Shown piece by piece: positions 35,252 to 50,200 of a stretch of DNA of 64,000 nucleotides. The stretch spans positions 17,384,651-17,448,650 of the forward strand of contig OX387603.1 of assembly GCA_947568835.1 (NCBI GenBank), written 5' to 3'. A program made the translations under genes and the position numbers. The stretch comes from Protonemura montana (Eukaryota > Arthropoda > Insecta > Plecoptera > Nemouridae). Numbering within the stretch: position 1 is the first letter of the stretch; the number at the start of each line of letters is the position of its first letter. The notes beneath the pieces are model-generated. The model did not search any database. It had not been told where the DNA came from and saw only the letters and a program-made list of their open reading frames with translations.

Positions 35252-37017
35252 TTTTTACAAAATTTTTTATTACAAAGGGCGAAACATTGCTTAATCCCTG
35301 CAAGTTAAGCTACACAGTTTTTATTTGAAATTTGTCCAATTAGCACTCATTGCACATCTCGTTGACGCAATTTCTTTAAGACGTCTTGCGTACATTGTTG
35401 TAAACTGTTCCCGGATATCCGGACATCTAGGAAGCTAGTTTGACTTTGAATGTCACCCAGTACAGGTGTCGGACAGCTGTTTTATTTATAGAAGAGTGAG
35501 TTAAAAGAAATGTGTGAAAAAATCATTAAAATTTGTAATTAATTAATTTGAAATATAATTAAATGCAGTTTAATTATATTTTCCATAGCTTATCAAATCT
35601 TGTACTATAAGTTTTGACTTATTGGTTCCTTTGCCTTTTTTCCAATGCGCAATGAATTCGGTTCTTAGATAATCCATCGCGACGGTATCTCAAACGAGTA
35701 GCAGATCTCACTTTACGCCTGCGGGTGCGTACTGATGTTTGTGTCAAACTTCAATAAAGATAATGAAGTCGGATACCTTGTATACGTGTAACTCACCCAC
35801 TTTGCTTAATTACTTTGTATTCTCCATTCACATCGCTTTCTAAAGTGTATCCTAAAAACTAATGTTCATCGACTTCTAACAAGGGGCCGTTGTTTTCACA
35901 TTTGTAGAAATCAGTATTTACCTCTGAAACGTGTCAGTTTTAAGAATCAGAATTGATTGATTATGCTGCGATGTTGAATGAACACCAAAGCGTTTGGATT
36001 TTTGAAAATATTACTGGTTCACCTGACGGGAAGGAATGAAGGCATGTACATGAATTGTAAGTACAGCTTAGAAAGTTGAGTCGAGACTGATTGAAATGTT
36101 GACAAGATGAACACAAATCGTACAAAGACCCTCCTGATTGTTAAGACCAGTACACCTGAGTATTTGGGATACATTATACGTTGAGTAATTTCATGCTCAG
36201 ATGTACTTATATTACTGATACCTTTTACTTGCGTTCCTCTGCGTGCAATTCATTAGAGTTTCCATCATTAGTTTAATATATTTTAAATGGCAATTGAAAA
36301 TAAAACGTGTAATTTCTAGGGAAACGCTTTCCAAGCTTCTAAAATTATTTGCCATCGCATACTTTGTCAGTTTTGTTTGTATATACGAGACACATTTTAA
36401 TTTAATTAACCACGAAACTGACAACTTTTGAAGTGATTAAAAAAAACATAAGTCCGTTTTGTTGCTTCTGGCAATAAAGTAAGTAAAATAGACTCCAGGA
36501 AATATTACTTGCATGGGTGTTAATATCGTGTATTCTCGTCATTAGCTCAAGCTCAGCCGACTCCTTTTATTTCGAAATTTTCAGACCAAACAAGTTTTCG
36601 CTCCCCTTTCTCCTCGTCGTTTACATAAACGAGACTCAAATCACGTACACACGTTTGATTCAAGATAATTACTCCTGAACTTTGGTTACGACAATCGTTA
36701 ACTTAAAGTCATCTTAAATTAACTGGCTTCTAATAAGTCTTCATTCAAATTTAGGTTTTGGCCAGTTTACCTGCTTGTACGACTTTTCTTTACTTGGTTT
36801 TTTTGACATCTATCTTCATTCTCAGCAAGAGAAATATCCCAGTCCTTTGAGACCCATTCTCACGCATTAATCTCACTGCTCAACACTTCACTGCTTCCGG
36901 TTTTCTTGGTGCAATCACTACACCATACCATGTACGCAATAAAATCACCTCTTCTAGCACCTCAATTCCAGAACTTTGCTTCGACTTTCCCTTTGAATTG
37001 TCATATGTGATTAGTGT

Positions 37018-37120
37018 ATCATCATCCTCATAATCAACCACTCATTCTCCGACGCCATTAGGCTAGTGCAACAGGGCCAGTTATCAAAACAGTGTATCGT
37101 TGAATCTCACTCATCAATAT
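37018..37120 (+). mobile_element. 5S-derived SINE, 3' fragment (copy 4)
   Basis: CATCATCCTCATAATCA, CTCATTCTCCGACGCCATTA, CAAAACAGTGTATCGTTGAA and CATCAATA match, in order, the last 100 nt of the SINE copies in the Kazal cluster. The 5S-like head is absent or too diverged to see. Confidence 0.7.
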
Positions 37121-40100
37121 GGCTGTATGGCATAAAACTTAGCTCCAAATGCTACAAAATGGCTATTTTCTTGGACATTTAGACAGCAATGCCAGCTTGA
37201 AGAAGGTAAAAGTGTGGATGGTTGTGCGATGGGTTATGACCACACAAATATACCACCCAATTCGTGTGTGAAGTAAACAGGAAATTCATGATAAACAAAC
37301 CGATTCTCCCGATTATAACCAAATAGAACGTGCTTGCACATTTAACAGTTTATTATTTCCTTGCGAAACCAAAAATCTCTTCCAGAGCGATGGAAAAATT
37401 ATTTTATTTACTTATCAATTTGTAATGCAATTGTTTTAATTTATTTTCAGTCTTTTTCATTTTGCGATACCAAGCTGCCAGATCCCCAAATATGAGCAAC
37501 TCACTCCCAAACTTTGCATAAAAATATCCTCTCCCGCGATTTCACCTAAGAGGAAACGCTAGACTGTGAAATTTAGACCAAAGCCCCTGTCCCTTATCAA
37601 CATACCACAAATAGGTAATAACCAAATTGGTAATAATTACCGAAGCAAATGTCACTATTAAAATTGCCCTTATAAATCTCCGTGTGATTTATAGATAAAA
37701 GAACATTGATAGCCCCAGTATCCGTATCCCATCATTTTACAGCTGCCTCTCAAACATGGACTTTTTGTAGCACCTGAGTTAGCTTGGACAGACAGCGTAG
37801 GTGCAGTACGAACTGAACCAACTTGACGCGACGTAGGATTAGCAACAAGGAACAGAATCCGCGCGGCGGGGAAGTGAAATAGCTTCGAACGCGTTTGACC
37901 CTCGACCTTGTCCCATTCACCATCATGCAGATAGAGGACGTGGCCAGAGAGAGGACGCGGTATGGCGGTATGGAACGGGAGAGAAAGCGTCAGTGGAGGA
38001 CTTGGCGCTAAACCTGGCGTTTGTTGCAGGTGAGTTCGGACATAAGCGAAGTATACAGATGATTGATGTACTGATTTCGGACAGGAATTGTAGTGACCTT
38101 GTTCGTGACGATCAAGCATGGCCATTTGCTTGAAGTTAAATCGGTTTGGTTTATATTTTTTAAGATAGGTTAGCAATGAAATGTAAAAAATTTAATTTAG
38201 TTTGTTCAAACATCAATATTGCACCTTCGTTGCACTAAGATTCTCGGAGGTCCTTTTTGACTCTCTTTCATTTGAAAACAAATCAAAACATGACTATTTA
38301 ACGAATAACTTAGCGCTAGCAAGCGCTAATGGGTACACCATTATCAATTTCATCATAAATACATTCAAGAATCATGAATTTATATATCCAGGCTTGCAGC
38401 AAACTAGCATGCAAACACAGAAAAAGTATTATGGGACAAAAACGAGGACTCGCAGAGCAATTATGAATCGAGTGGGGTAATTAACTTTGAAAACGTTGCC
38501 CCGAAGGCACAACTCTGCCCCCACATTGACGCCACTGGAAAGGAAATTCTGTGCTGGTGAGGAAGGAGAGAGAGAATGAGAGAGAGATATCTGTGAGAGA
38601 CGGTGTATAGTAGAGCAATGCCGAGAGAGCTCTACAGCAGTGTAATGGTGAATTCATTTAGAATCTCGCATCTCTGGAATAATTTGCTTTGTTGCCATCT
38701 GAGTAAAGAAAGGAGGTGGTTAAATTTAGTTATCTAGATGAAGATGAAGGAAGAGAAACGGTATATACCTATGCTTGCTCCTAGTGGGCGTCATATTCTG
38801 GTCCAGACTCTTGACTAAATAATCCAGTTGTGTTAGAAATCTAGATTCTGGTTTGTCTGCACCGCATGAGTTTACCATCGTGCTTTGTCCATGAAACTTA
38901 TTGTATGACGTTCATATTGCAATTAGGTACGTTTTCATGATGTTATGTTATTGATAGCTGCATGCATGCATTAATTGATGCAATTGATTCATAATGCATT
39001 AATATGATGGCTCATTTTCACCTACGTCATTTGAATCTTACTTAATCGGCGTTTAAGGGAGGTTTTAGGGTAAAATTGATTTTTCCTTATCCGATGTAAG
39101 AAGTATTTGAATGAGCATGTTTAGATATATACACAAAAAATGATTTACTTGAATTTGGTGACGATTTTGGAAGGTTTTGGCATATCTATCTCATAAAAGA
39201 AACATTACAGCCCTCACCATTTTCTCTCTGCCCAAATCACCGTTCGATTCTGCCCCAGTCGAATCTGGAAGGATAAGGGTTGAACTTTTAAACCGTAATA
39301 TGGAGATCAAAATAATAAGTTCCATTAACATATTATTTGTATTTTCATGTCACATACTATTCCGTTTCGAAACAAAAACATTGTGAAAAACGACTTAGCT
39401 CGTTCTTCATATGCTGTCTGCATTTTTTGGTTTGCAATAATCAAAATATCCGTGTTTGGAAGCAAATTACTGTGTCGGTTAAAAACCTTTAAACGTCGTT
39501 TAAGAACGTTTTAAACGATGTTGGTGAAATTGGGCGTAAAGGTAGTGTTTTTTATTCTTTAAAGTAAATTAGAAAAATGTGAACACGAAATCACTTAAAA
39601 TCACGTTCTCTAAATCGCCCTAAGAATAAGACGAAACTAGCAATTGTTATGCTCAAAATTATTCGAAATTCTGAATAAACTGTGAACAAAAACGTTTGAA
39701 AACCTTATAATTTCTGGCAACCCAAAAAACGACCGCACCAATTAGAATACAATTTGACTTCCCTCTCATCTAGAGTCGACAGCGGGTTAAATACCAAGTC
39801 GTATTTCATTTTGTTATCTTCCCTTTTCTTTCGTGGTTGACACGCCTGTAATAACCCTGTCCTGTCACAGATTTGTAAGTGTCGCTGCAGTCGGTAGATA
39901 CAATGCCAAACGCAAGTGCGACATACTGGCGTAGTGTCTATGAACTTTGCCCCTTCATATACCTGTCTGTAGTACTTAGTAGCCAGTGGGGAGATAGCGT
40001 GGTCGTGCAGCCAACTCGATGCTTAATTGGACATTTTTGGGGGGAGGGACGGTGATTTATGTCAATGGTATAACCGAAATCAATTCGTTCCTTTCTTCAC

Positions 40101-41807
40101 ATTTGATTTAATTTAATATATGACCTACACTTGCACAATAGCACAAACTTTTCAGCGCTGTTAACTTAACTACGTGCCATGTAATTTTTTTAATGATGTC
40201 ATTATGATTTCGAATTTAAAATATTTACATTTTTTTAATCAACTGCATGTTTTAATGCTACAATAGAGATTTAAAATGTTTAAATCATTTGCAAATGTTC
40301 CACCTTTATGATTTGTCCAGGTGGTATCTTCGCATATGAAAATTATGTTTTAATCTTAATTATCATAATATCTAAACACTTCTTAAAATTTCACTTCAAA
40401 GTGCTACCGGAATTATAAACCACTGGTGTATCCAGATTTTCTTAAACACTGTCACCCTGTGGTAGCTTGAACAAATCTAAACCAACATAGCAGCACTATC
40501 GAGGGGAGCGGCCTATTTTGATCACTAGATATGATCAAAAAACAACCCCTTGATGAACACTCCTGCATATGCACTAATCTAATCAAATTATCACTGAAAC
40601 TTTTGAGTGCATTTCCTAGAAAAGTAATTTTAGTTTCATGACATCATTTACTCTACTATTCTAGAACGCAAATCGATACCAAGAAATAGATCTGGTAGAT
40701 TACAAAGAAATCTCAGAAATTTTTCCATTTCAATTCAAGTAGAATTTTTGCACGTGACCTGGTAACTGTATAAGAGATATGCCAACGACATGACAACAGT
40801 TCGTAAAATAGTTTATCTCTGGTAAGAGCCAAAACTTGTGCAGTTTCCTCCATGCTCAATTACCCCTGCTGCCCCAGCCTCCAGCAACGTTTTCACGAGC
40901 CCACGAAAACCATCCTGCAATGAAAATCATTAACACAAGCCGTAAGTTGGCTGACGATAAGTGCTCTGGGGCTTTGGGGGTTACCATAAAATGTTGATAC
41001 TAAGTTATATTTAGGCTTGTTAAAACTCATCGAATAAACAGAGTTACATGCATTGAGCATGTTTTATTGGTTTATAAGCCAATGCGTACGCTAGAGAAAA
41101 TATTATTATTGTTACTACTTTTTGGTTCAATATGCTGGCCCAGCATATAGGTTCGGAAATATTCACTTTATGTCGTTTCCCTTTTTCTTTTTTTTTTGAG
41201 CTTGCTTGATTGTTTTCCCTTATATGGTGAAGGCACTCATCGTTTGGTCGGAAGTCAACGCGAATGTTTTTCATTGAAGTTTACTACTTGTTTATTTTGA
41301 ATTCCAATTTACAGTTAAGCTTTGCTCACTTAAAAAATTCGGAGCAATATTTTCTCAGTTCATCTAGTCACCATCATTGTCTTGGATTACGACAGCAGGG
41401 CAACATTAATTTATCAAATTGAAGTGAAAAGAAAATTACAGCAAATAATCAGGTTTATATTGCTGAGCTTCCCGTTAGTTTCCCCATATAATTCGGCGAT
41501 AAAGTCCCAGTTGCAATTAAATCATAATCTGCTGCATTTGCACCAGTTCTTGTGCATTTAAAATCGTCGGCAGCTAGAAACTGCATACTAAAACCAGCTG
41601 AAAGAATCATTATCACCAGCAAGAGTTGATTTCCGCCCTCGTTGCAATATTTTAATTAAACCTTGTGTGTGTTGATTTGACTTTTTTTCTGTCGCAACAA
41701 ACAACTGTGCTGGTAGGATGATTACTGCCTCGTGGCTTCCGTTCAAATGCAAATCTTTCCCATCACAAAGTGGTGCTCACCACTGTCGGGCTACGGGATG
41801 CCCTGTG

Positions 41808-41829
41808 CCCCCCCCCCCCCCCCCCCCCC
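41808..41829. repeat. Poly(C) tract, 22 nt
   Basis: Twenty-two C in a row. Confidence 0.95.
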
Positions 41830-42037
41830 GACCCTCTTTACGAAATTCACCCTTGTATGGTCCCGGCTAACCGTACCAGCTTTTAAACATTCGCACAAAA
41901 AAACTTTCAATTAGTTGGAGGCAACAGAGAGAGACCGAAGAGTTAGAACTCGGAGTTAGGTTGAGCCAGAGCAAAGTACTTATATACATTGTATCTTTGG
42001 GTGCAACTTGTGACAGAATAACAGAGAGAGAGAAAGA

Positions 42038-42050
42038 GGGGGGGGGGGGG
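42038..42050. repeat. Poly(G) tract, 13 nt, after a GA run
   Basis: GAGAGAGAGAAAGA followed by 13 G. It lies only 210 nt from the poly(C) tract at 41.8 kb, on the opposite strand. Confidence 0.95.
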
Positions 42051-44199
42051 AAGGGGCGAGACGGTCGTGGAGAATATAACAATTAAGTTTAACTTTCCAG
42101 AGAAGATTATGATATGTGTTTCGGATTCAGTTTGTGGTTGGAAACTTTTAGAATGAAGTGAATCAACATGGGGCAATGTTGGCATGGATTTTTTGCTAAA
42201 TTCTTCATGTTTTGTAGAAAACTTTAAATGGATGAATCCAAGAATATGTTTTGATATTTTTCAAGTGATATGATCCATTTTTTTTTGGAGTTTCAAATAG
42301 TTTTCCAGAGTGTTCTTCTCTTTACTTCCCACAGGCAACAAATAGGGTAACAAAATCCTGAGTCATTGATACAATTGGCTACAACTTAAAGATTTTTTGA
42401 ACACAGAATAAGTGTAACAGTGAGTTTTCCAAATATTCAATTGTAGAGAAAATCTATAAATGGTGAGTCGTGTATACTGCATGTGCCCAGCGAAGATACT
42501 CTCCTCAAGAGAGTTCTCCACTGACAAAAATCCACTGCGCGATGTCCGTTCACTTCTAGCACCAAACAGAAATTACTTTTCTCTACTAGCAGACTTTGAA
42601 TCCTTCTCTGAAAATTAAATCCGTAGTTGACTGGAGATAAATTAATTACGGCTTCTAATAGAACACTTTGTTCGGTCCTGAACGCTGGCTCTGCCTCTTG
42701 AAAATATGAAAGTTTGGGCATGTGTTAGAGCTTATAGCCATCAAGTCAAGCTTTCATTTGATGAACTTTCGCCCAGTAAAACCCCTTTGATCGCAATTGC
42801 TATGCCTCCAAGTAATCAACGGTGCTTTTTTTATGTTGGTACTCCCACCATAAATATTTAATTTTGCATGCCAGTTTACGGGAACCTTTTTAGATTGTGT
42901 TACAAGACTTGGTGTGTATGTTTTTAAATTTTCATTTTCTCAAAAAAAAGCGCGTTCTGATATTAAATATGTATCATGGCGCTTTGAGAATTTAACTGAA
43001 TATGAGATTTCAATAACTTCGCGTTCATCTTTGAAATTCACGAATTCTTTTGTTCGCTTTTCCAATTTCAGCCGAGCCTCGCGAGAAACTGGTTTATTTC
43101 CACTTGTTGTGAACAGAAATTAAGGAAATTTTTCTTCCCGGCGTTTTGCTTATTAGCAAATGCTTTGCACAGTCTTGACTGAACACTCATTCTTCTTTCC
43201 AAGAAGTGAAATGAAACAGTAATACTTAATATACAACCTTTGGGGGCGACAAATGTCGTTTTATAGCATTTCATACCTTCAAAGTAATAACTTTCAAACT
43301 TGATTGTAGTTGTGGCATACTTAGTGTAGTTTCTCCATTCTCAAGACCCCATTTATTTAGTCACATGCATTAGGGGCATATATTTCTTACTATTGTTGTT
43401 ATGATATAAAATCACCTTGGCATTCCACGTTTTGAGTACAAGAGATGACACCAAATTTGAAGTTTTTTTCAAAGCTCACTAGATCCACTTATACCAAAAG
43501 AGCTGAAAAGCAAGAAAGCTGTGTGTGAAACCTTGAAAATAGCAGAATAGAAACAAATTTTAACAGTGGGCTTCAAAATGGTATTGTATCTCAAGGACCA
43601 GACTGTCCCCAGAACAAAATCAAACAATTCGAAAATCTACCGCAAAACCGACACTTAATTTTAAAATTAAAGTGACTCTTTGATAGCGAGCTGAACGACT
43701 GTCTCCCCACCCCTCCTCTATACACGTGTATCTAAATAGCAATTAAATCGGTCTCTCAGGGACGCAGGGACGCCACCCGACGCCCGGAGTATTACCGAAC
43801 TCCTAACATCGTCCGTACCACCGTCACAACCACTAATTAGCCGCTAGATGATCGCTCCAGATCAACCTCTGTCTGCCAACGTTTTCCTTCGCAAGATTCC
43901 ATTTCAATTTTCCCCCCCTGAAGAATTTCCCACCGAGTTTCTCAGCGAGTTTCCCACGTGCGTGCGTACATGCGTGTCTGCTTGTGCGTGATGTGCTCGA
44001 CACGGGATGCCGTGAGTAAGTGCGTAGGGTGTGAGATTTTTTTAAATCATGAGTTATAATTAAATTACTAGCCTAAAATAATTACGGAGTGATCATCCCA
44101 CTTGAAATATGAAAAAATCTCAAATTGTTTTGTTTAGTGTCTGGTTATATTTATACCAAAGGAGAGGAAAGGTATCGTTTTTAATCTTGCAGCATGTTT

Positions 44200-44276
44200 A
44201 ACTTCTAGATGCAACCCGCAGAGCAAACTCGGCTCCTCTTGGAAAAATCATGCTCTGCGGGATGCATCTAGGAGTT
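44200..44276. repeat. Stem-loop made of two inverted copies of a 24-nt motif
   Basis: Arms 44,200-44,225 and 44,251-44,276 pair over 26 nt with two mismatches, around a 25-nt loop. Each arm carries the core CTCTGCGGG followed by TGCATCTAG (or the complement). The same motif occurs as single copies at 52,579 and 52,881. Confidence 0.85.
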
Positions 44277-44284
44277 CTATTTTT

Positions 44285-47200
44285 TTTTATCTCTCAACGT
44301 CCACTATAACATCATTTGCGCTGTTCATTAAAGTAAAGATTTTTATTAACGAATAATTCAGTGGCTAGGTTAACTAGCTTATTATCACTAAACTGACCGT
44401 AATTTTAACGGCCACTTAATATTTTAGTGCGGGGATTGCAAAATATTTTATCGTCTCAATCTTGAGAGGCATTTAAAGCCCACCAGTTTCTGCCCTGACA
44501 AAATGCTAATATCAAAATAGGCAATCCAATAAAACTTTAAATGTTCAGCACTTGTGTCAAAGGCGTTCTGTCAAAAACTTTCCTTCTTAATATTCTCATC
44601 ACAGACTTCGCGCATTGCTACCAACATAAAACAAATTGTCTTGTTATTTTTCATGGCTATAAACACTCTTTGTCTCTTGTCAAAAAAAGGACGCCGACGC
44701 CTACGCCGGCGTCGCCAACAGTGTCGGCAATCTGCTCCACGACAAATCTTTGATACTCACTTCGTGGTGCAGGCCATTGTTTGTTGTCCTCTCAAGATGG
44801 CTCTCGCCGCCTTGTCGCAGACCGGTACAGATGTTTCAAGTGTTGGTAGGCCTGTCACCCTTTCTGCTTTTGTGCTCACGCTAACCTTTATGACATTTGC
44901 GAAACAAATGAGTGTTGAGTTTTGTGTGCAACCCATTTCCTCACGGTAGTAATGTTCCCCGTCTTTTTCATCTAATTCTTCTCTTCCTTCTACGCTTATC
45001 TTATCACTATTCTCATTTATATTCTAGCCGCATAATGGCGTCATTTCCTCCCTCACTTCAAACGTCCTTCCTCTTCGCCACGTCTTCCTCTCTCCCTCCT
45101 TCACCCGTTCTACCAGCTCCTGTATAGCCCCGTTTCTTAAACAGACCACTTCAGCGCTGCACCTTTTAGTTAACTTTATACACATTAGCTTCACTGGGTT
45201 TTAAATATTTTAGACATTTTCATAACACCGACGTCAGCTCGCGTAAGTTTGAGTCAGCTAGCTAATCAGTTCCACCAGCCGACTGGGACAAATGGACGAC
45301 GAGGACGAAGGACGGAGGCTAAGGAACCATGTCCTTGGACGAGATATCCTCTGCGACGACGTTTCTCATTTTACTTCATAATATCCGATATCCCATTTAA
45401 GTACCACCACTTTTCTATTTGCTACCATGATATTTTGCACTTTATTCAAAGCTGGCAATAAAATTATCAGAGCAAAGTGGTAACGGACACTTCATATTGA
45501 GAATAATTTCCTTTTCTCCCATCAAAGGCTTATTATTAAAGCAATATGATGAATAATAAAGTCGACTTCTTTGTATCAAAGTAAGCACTTGCTTTCATAT
45601 TTGTCTAGGTAAAAAGAAAACTGTTTGATTAGCTTTGCATTCACGGTACAAGACCTTTACTCGAGCTCTGTTCGCGTCGCATCAAGAACTGTGTATTTTT
45701 TTTGTCATTAAAGTGTTGCTTGACCTGGGGGATCCGTTAGTATACGAAGTAAGTAGATTAAAATATTCTTTTAAATATAGTTTCTATAGTTATCCCCTTG
45801 TGCATTATTCGTTCATAATATTATGCATAAGAGTATTACAAAGTAGTGAACATTTTCTAGTAACATTTTTCCATGGAAGTGTGTGTGTTTTTTTTAAGTA
45901 ATTTGCATCTCGCTAGCGATATTACGATGTGGTGTTACAAGTTTTACTCTATCATCAACCTTAAAGTTAAGATTGCTGCAGTTATAAACTTTCTATACTT
46001 GGTTTGCTTTGTTGACTACAAAGGCAAGTTGAATAAAAAAATGTACAAGATTAAGAAAAAAAACTGAATTAATAGGTACAGTCAATATTGGCTATGAAAC
46101 GTAGGGAGCATGCAACTTGGCATAAGTGCAGTTTTATTGTTGTGGTATCAATTATTATGATATCAATTTAAACTGGCTTTTGGTCCTGTATTAACACCAC
46201 GATATCTATTATACTTTGTGTCCTTTCTTGCCCGAGGTGTTCACGCTACACAGCGTTATAATACCGCAAGTTAACTTAATTTCACACCACTAAAAGAACT
46301 AACTTGGAGTGCCTAACTCGCGTGTTATGCATATAAGACTAAACTTTCACGGCGAAACTAAAATGTACAATCTTGTTAAACTTTCATGTCGCTACTACAT
46401 CTAAAATACAAAACTTTGGTGGGTTTATGCACCAGTACCAGAAGCGCATAGTTTTGAACGGGTCAACAAATAATCACCAAAACAACCACAACCAATCTTT
46501 CACAAATCTCACCACTTATTCACAATTTTTTCGTTACCCCAATCTCCAGAAAGTATTCTTACATTTTTATCCTTCAATAGCAGACAAGTATTTTCATTTA
46601 TCTTAAAAGCGAAAAAAGTGCCGCCCATGGACGCCAGTGAGCTTCGCAATCTTTTGCAATTGTCACCGCTCGCTATTCAACATCGAAAGCCAGGTCATGC
46701 GAGACTTAAAGCAGCGAGGATTTGCTCTATCGTCTGTACAAAAATGACCCACAAAACCGCAACCAATAGATTCGATGTCCCTACTTCAAATTTATACCAC
46801 ACTAACATCCGACGACTTAGTCTCGAGTGGTCGAGTAGAAATTTATCTCTCGTCTTTGTGCTTGCTGGTTTTGCGATGTTTTCAACGTCCATTAAAGGAT
46901 ATCTCTAAAAAAAAGTGCGATACGTTTATCATTTTCATACTTGAACACGATAGACATAGGCAACCACTTTTCAAGGTGTTGTTACATATGTTATTAACTA
47001 CTTGTGCTAGATCTTTGTAAGGAATGATGATGCGATTTGGTATAAGAAGGTGTCCATGTATTCATACTGTTACCGATGAATTGAACTACATTCCCGTCTT
47101 TTCCAATTTATAAAATAAATAAAATAAATATCACTTCAATGTGCCTTCATAACCAACAAAATTCTATAGTGACAGCAAAGCGAACGACCGAAACATCCCT

Positions 47201-50200
47201 AAAAAACTTGAAGCTACATCTTCATCACCATCTCCCCTACCACAAAATCTCCCCCAAAAATAAACTAGACAACCATAAACGTCTTAGTCCATCAAGGGAC
47301 GTTCGTAGCCGAGCAGAAACCGAGATTACTAGTGTTCGGTAACCCTCGGCAGGTGAAGAATCCATCGAATTAGATCAGGTGATCGCGAGAGCGTAACGCC
47401 TAAGGGATGGCGGCTGGCTGCAGGGGTGCGTCAAGAATGTGTCCCCCGGGAAGTTGTCACTTGTCGATGCACGGTGTTCGGGCACGTCGGTCGAGTCGCT
47501 CGATGCCGCGTTCCCAGCACAAGTTGTCTTGTCTTGTCGTCCCGCACTTTGAGTGTCTGCCGCGCCGAGCGTGACCATCTCACTTATCGCAGCTCCGTGC
47601 TCAGCTGATTCCCCAAGGACACCAATACACACACTACTACCAACTGACTGGTGGAGACAAGATGGTGGATGTATGTGTTGTTTTTTTCAATCTAGTTTTA
47701 TGTATTTGTTCCACGCAGGAAGATGAGGGGAATTTTAAGGGGAAAGGTTGAAAGCAATGACCTCATTGACGGTCTTGGTGTTATTGTAAACGTACGAGAC
47801 AGCGTAACAATGTCTATTGAATATTCATCAAAGAGATGATTAACCACGAATCGGATTGATTAAAAAGAAGACCTAAACTTTTAATTGAACTACTCGTTCC
47901 TCCATTATGGCTTTGCGCTGTAGTTTAAAGACCGAAAGTAAGACTTTTGATTGTTTTCATGCTCTGGATGAGATTTTATCCAATAAGTAATTAGTTGTCT
48001 CTAATTTTCTCTAAGTGTGTGAATCGATCCAACAGAATCGTGGTAAACGAGCACGACGTGTTTGACTAGCTTACCATGCACGATAAGAACGAGGAGAAAT
48101 GAATTTCCAATGTAAATTTGTTCACTTGATTATTTCTGGTCAGGTTTCTATTAAGTCATTCTATTATATTGTGAATAGTGCGTGGAAATGCAGCAATCGT
48201 GCGTATACTGTTGGCCAAAAGGGTCCGATATTTCCGCTGAAACAATGCCCTCGCCTGGGCGCAAAGCCCATGACGAGGGTTAATTTGGGGAAATTAACAA
48301 TCCTGTGAAAATTTAATGTTATTCCAACTACGCTGTGACTAAAAATAAATCTCACTTTTGAAGCTTTTTTCGGGAATAATTTAGTAAAATTCTCTTCACC
48401 CCAACGTATCCATGGAACTCGGTACATATAGTGACCAATGTGAAGGTTATTCCTATGCACTGTCATGTTTTGGAACCATGCTCCATGTCGCAACATAACT
48501 GTTTACTAAAAATAATATAGTTTCAACAAAACCGTGTCCGCGTTATTTACCGTGTTGTTTAAAAACTGTGAGATGGAGCAAATAAAATGGCGCTTGCATA
48601 TTTTTGTTATAGTTGCTTGACAATTTGACGAACAGTTTGCGCTGCTCTTCGCAATGTTTTTCCTGCTGTTTTTATAACAAATTGATGTGTCACCTGCAGA
48701 AGGAGAGACAGTGGAACGTTGACTGTAATAATATCATCGTGTTTAATAAGGACAAACGCTGTATACTCTACTTGAGTACTCCATGACTGCAGTCGCTTGC
48801 TCTACGGAATATCTATTATCAATAATGGATCTTCCATCTACCTTAACCATTTGCTCACTATTGTCTCTATGTCACTACGGATTAAGACAATAATCACCAT
48901 TTTAGGCTTTCAAATTGACGTAGTGTTAGATGTTACACGAAGTCCAAATAACCACTTCCTGGCTCAAATGACATTTAACAGTGCATAACTTTGCAATGTT
49001 TAAATTGCATTTTTAATTTAGTTTTGATTTCTTGTAAAATCACTGTTTTAGATGAATTATGATCAAAATATTTGCACTATTAGATTTCAGCTTAATTCAT
49101 CATATTTTCATAAATATGTGTTGGATATTAAGTTCTATTTTTTTTTCTGCTATCTTTCCCAGATTGTTTCAGTTTCATGGTTTAATAAAAATAGAGAAAA
49201 ATGCAAATGCAAGAGTAATTTATTACTTAGACAGCCCAGCAGACGATTAAGCTTAGCAGTCCGACCACGTCCATGGATATGATTAAATTTAATTGGGTAA
49301 GTAGCCGCTATAAAAAATTTAAACAAACTGTCAAAGTATGTAGAGAAGAAAAAGGTTGCCCTCTTAAAAAATTGTAAGCTAGACCAAGCTCTTTGCTCTT
49401 CTAGTAAGCGGTTATAGTAAAATCTCAAGTCAAACATTTTTCGAACAGATAATTGAAAAGATCCTTTATTAGAACCAATCATCAGTGAGGGTAATGGAAT
49501 ACACCTTAAGTCAAACCAATGACAAATTTCCCATCTTAAACCACATTAAAAACCACCCTATCTTGTCCCCATTCAACTTAGCCAACAAAACGGCAAAAAA
49601 AATGTTTAAAGCAGACACCAGTTAACGGAACAGGCGACATGCAAGTAGCAAATACCTACATCACACGCAGCAAATGAAAATCAGCAAAATGCCTCCGCAA
49701 GCCTTGCTGTCTCAGATTTCAATCCCATTCTCTGCCTCCCTTTCCCCCTACCCCCGACGGCTCCAACCGCCCCAGCGAGATCGAGTTACACCGTGTCGAC
49801 GGGAACAGGAAAAGGGCAGACTCGCAAAGCCATCTTTACTTGAAGGCTTGCTTTGATCAGCCAGAGACAATAGCTAGAAGGGATTTGCCTCGGGTCTTGT
49901 AATTTATATGACATGCGTACAAATGACACCTAGATAATGGGTAATGCCTGCGAAGCATGCATGTGTTATCGAGCTGCGAAATTGTCCTGGGAAGAGCATT
50001 GTGTCCAAGCGCTGAGTGATTGGGATGATGTTGTGCCGGGGGTTGAGAGAGCGAGAGTTATTAGAAGATATATTTTAGATGTGTTTATAAATAGGCAAGA
50101 GCGCTCGCTTGGTTTTTTTATCGATGTAAAAATTGTGTGTTTTGCTATGCAGAAAAAATTATGATGATATGGTAACCTAGACATTTTCCAAAGAAAGATA

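Larger units (their letters stand above)
35260..44190. other. Region without recognised genes
   Basis: The longest open frame of the window (168 codons, minus, 37,670-38,176) lies here but has no recognisable domain and is within chance expectation. A SINE tail at 37.0 kb, a GA-rich stretch at about 38,560-38,605 and C/G tracts at 41.8 and 42.0 kb are the supported items. About 43,730-43,920 is GC-richer and contains CTAATTAG; it could be regulatory. Confidence 0.5.

Noticed and set aside
37670..38176. 168-codon minus-strand open frame, the longest in the window
   Set aside because: No domain, signal peptide or splice context is recognisable, and about one frame of this length is expected by chance in 64 kb read in six frames.
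44554..44949. 131-codon + frame with an Arg-rich middle
   Set aside because: The Arg run comes from a CGCCGACGC-type local repeat, and the rest resembles nothing known.
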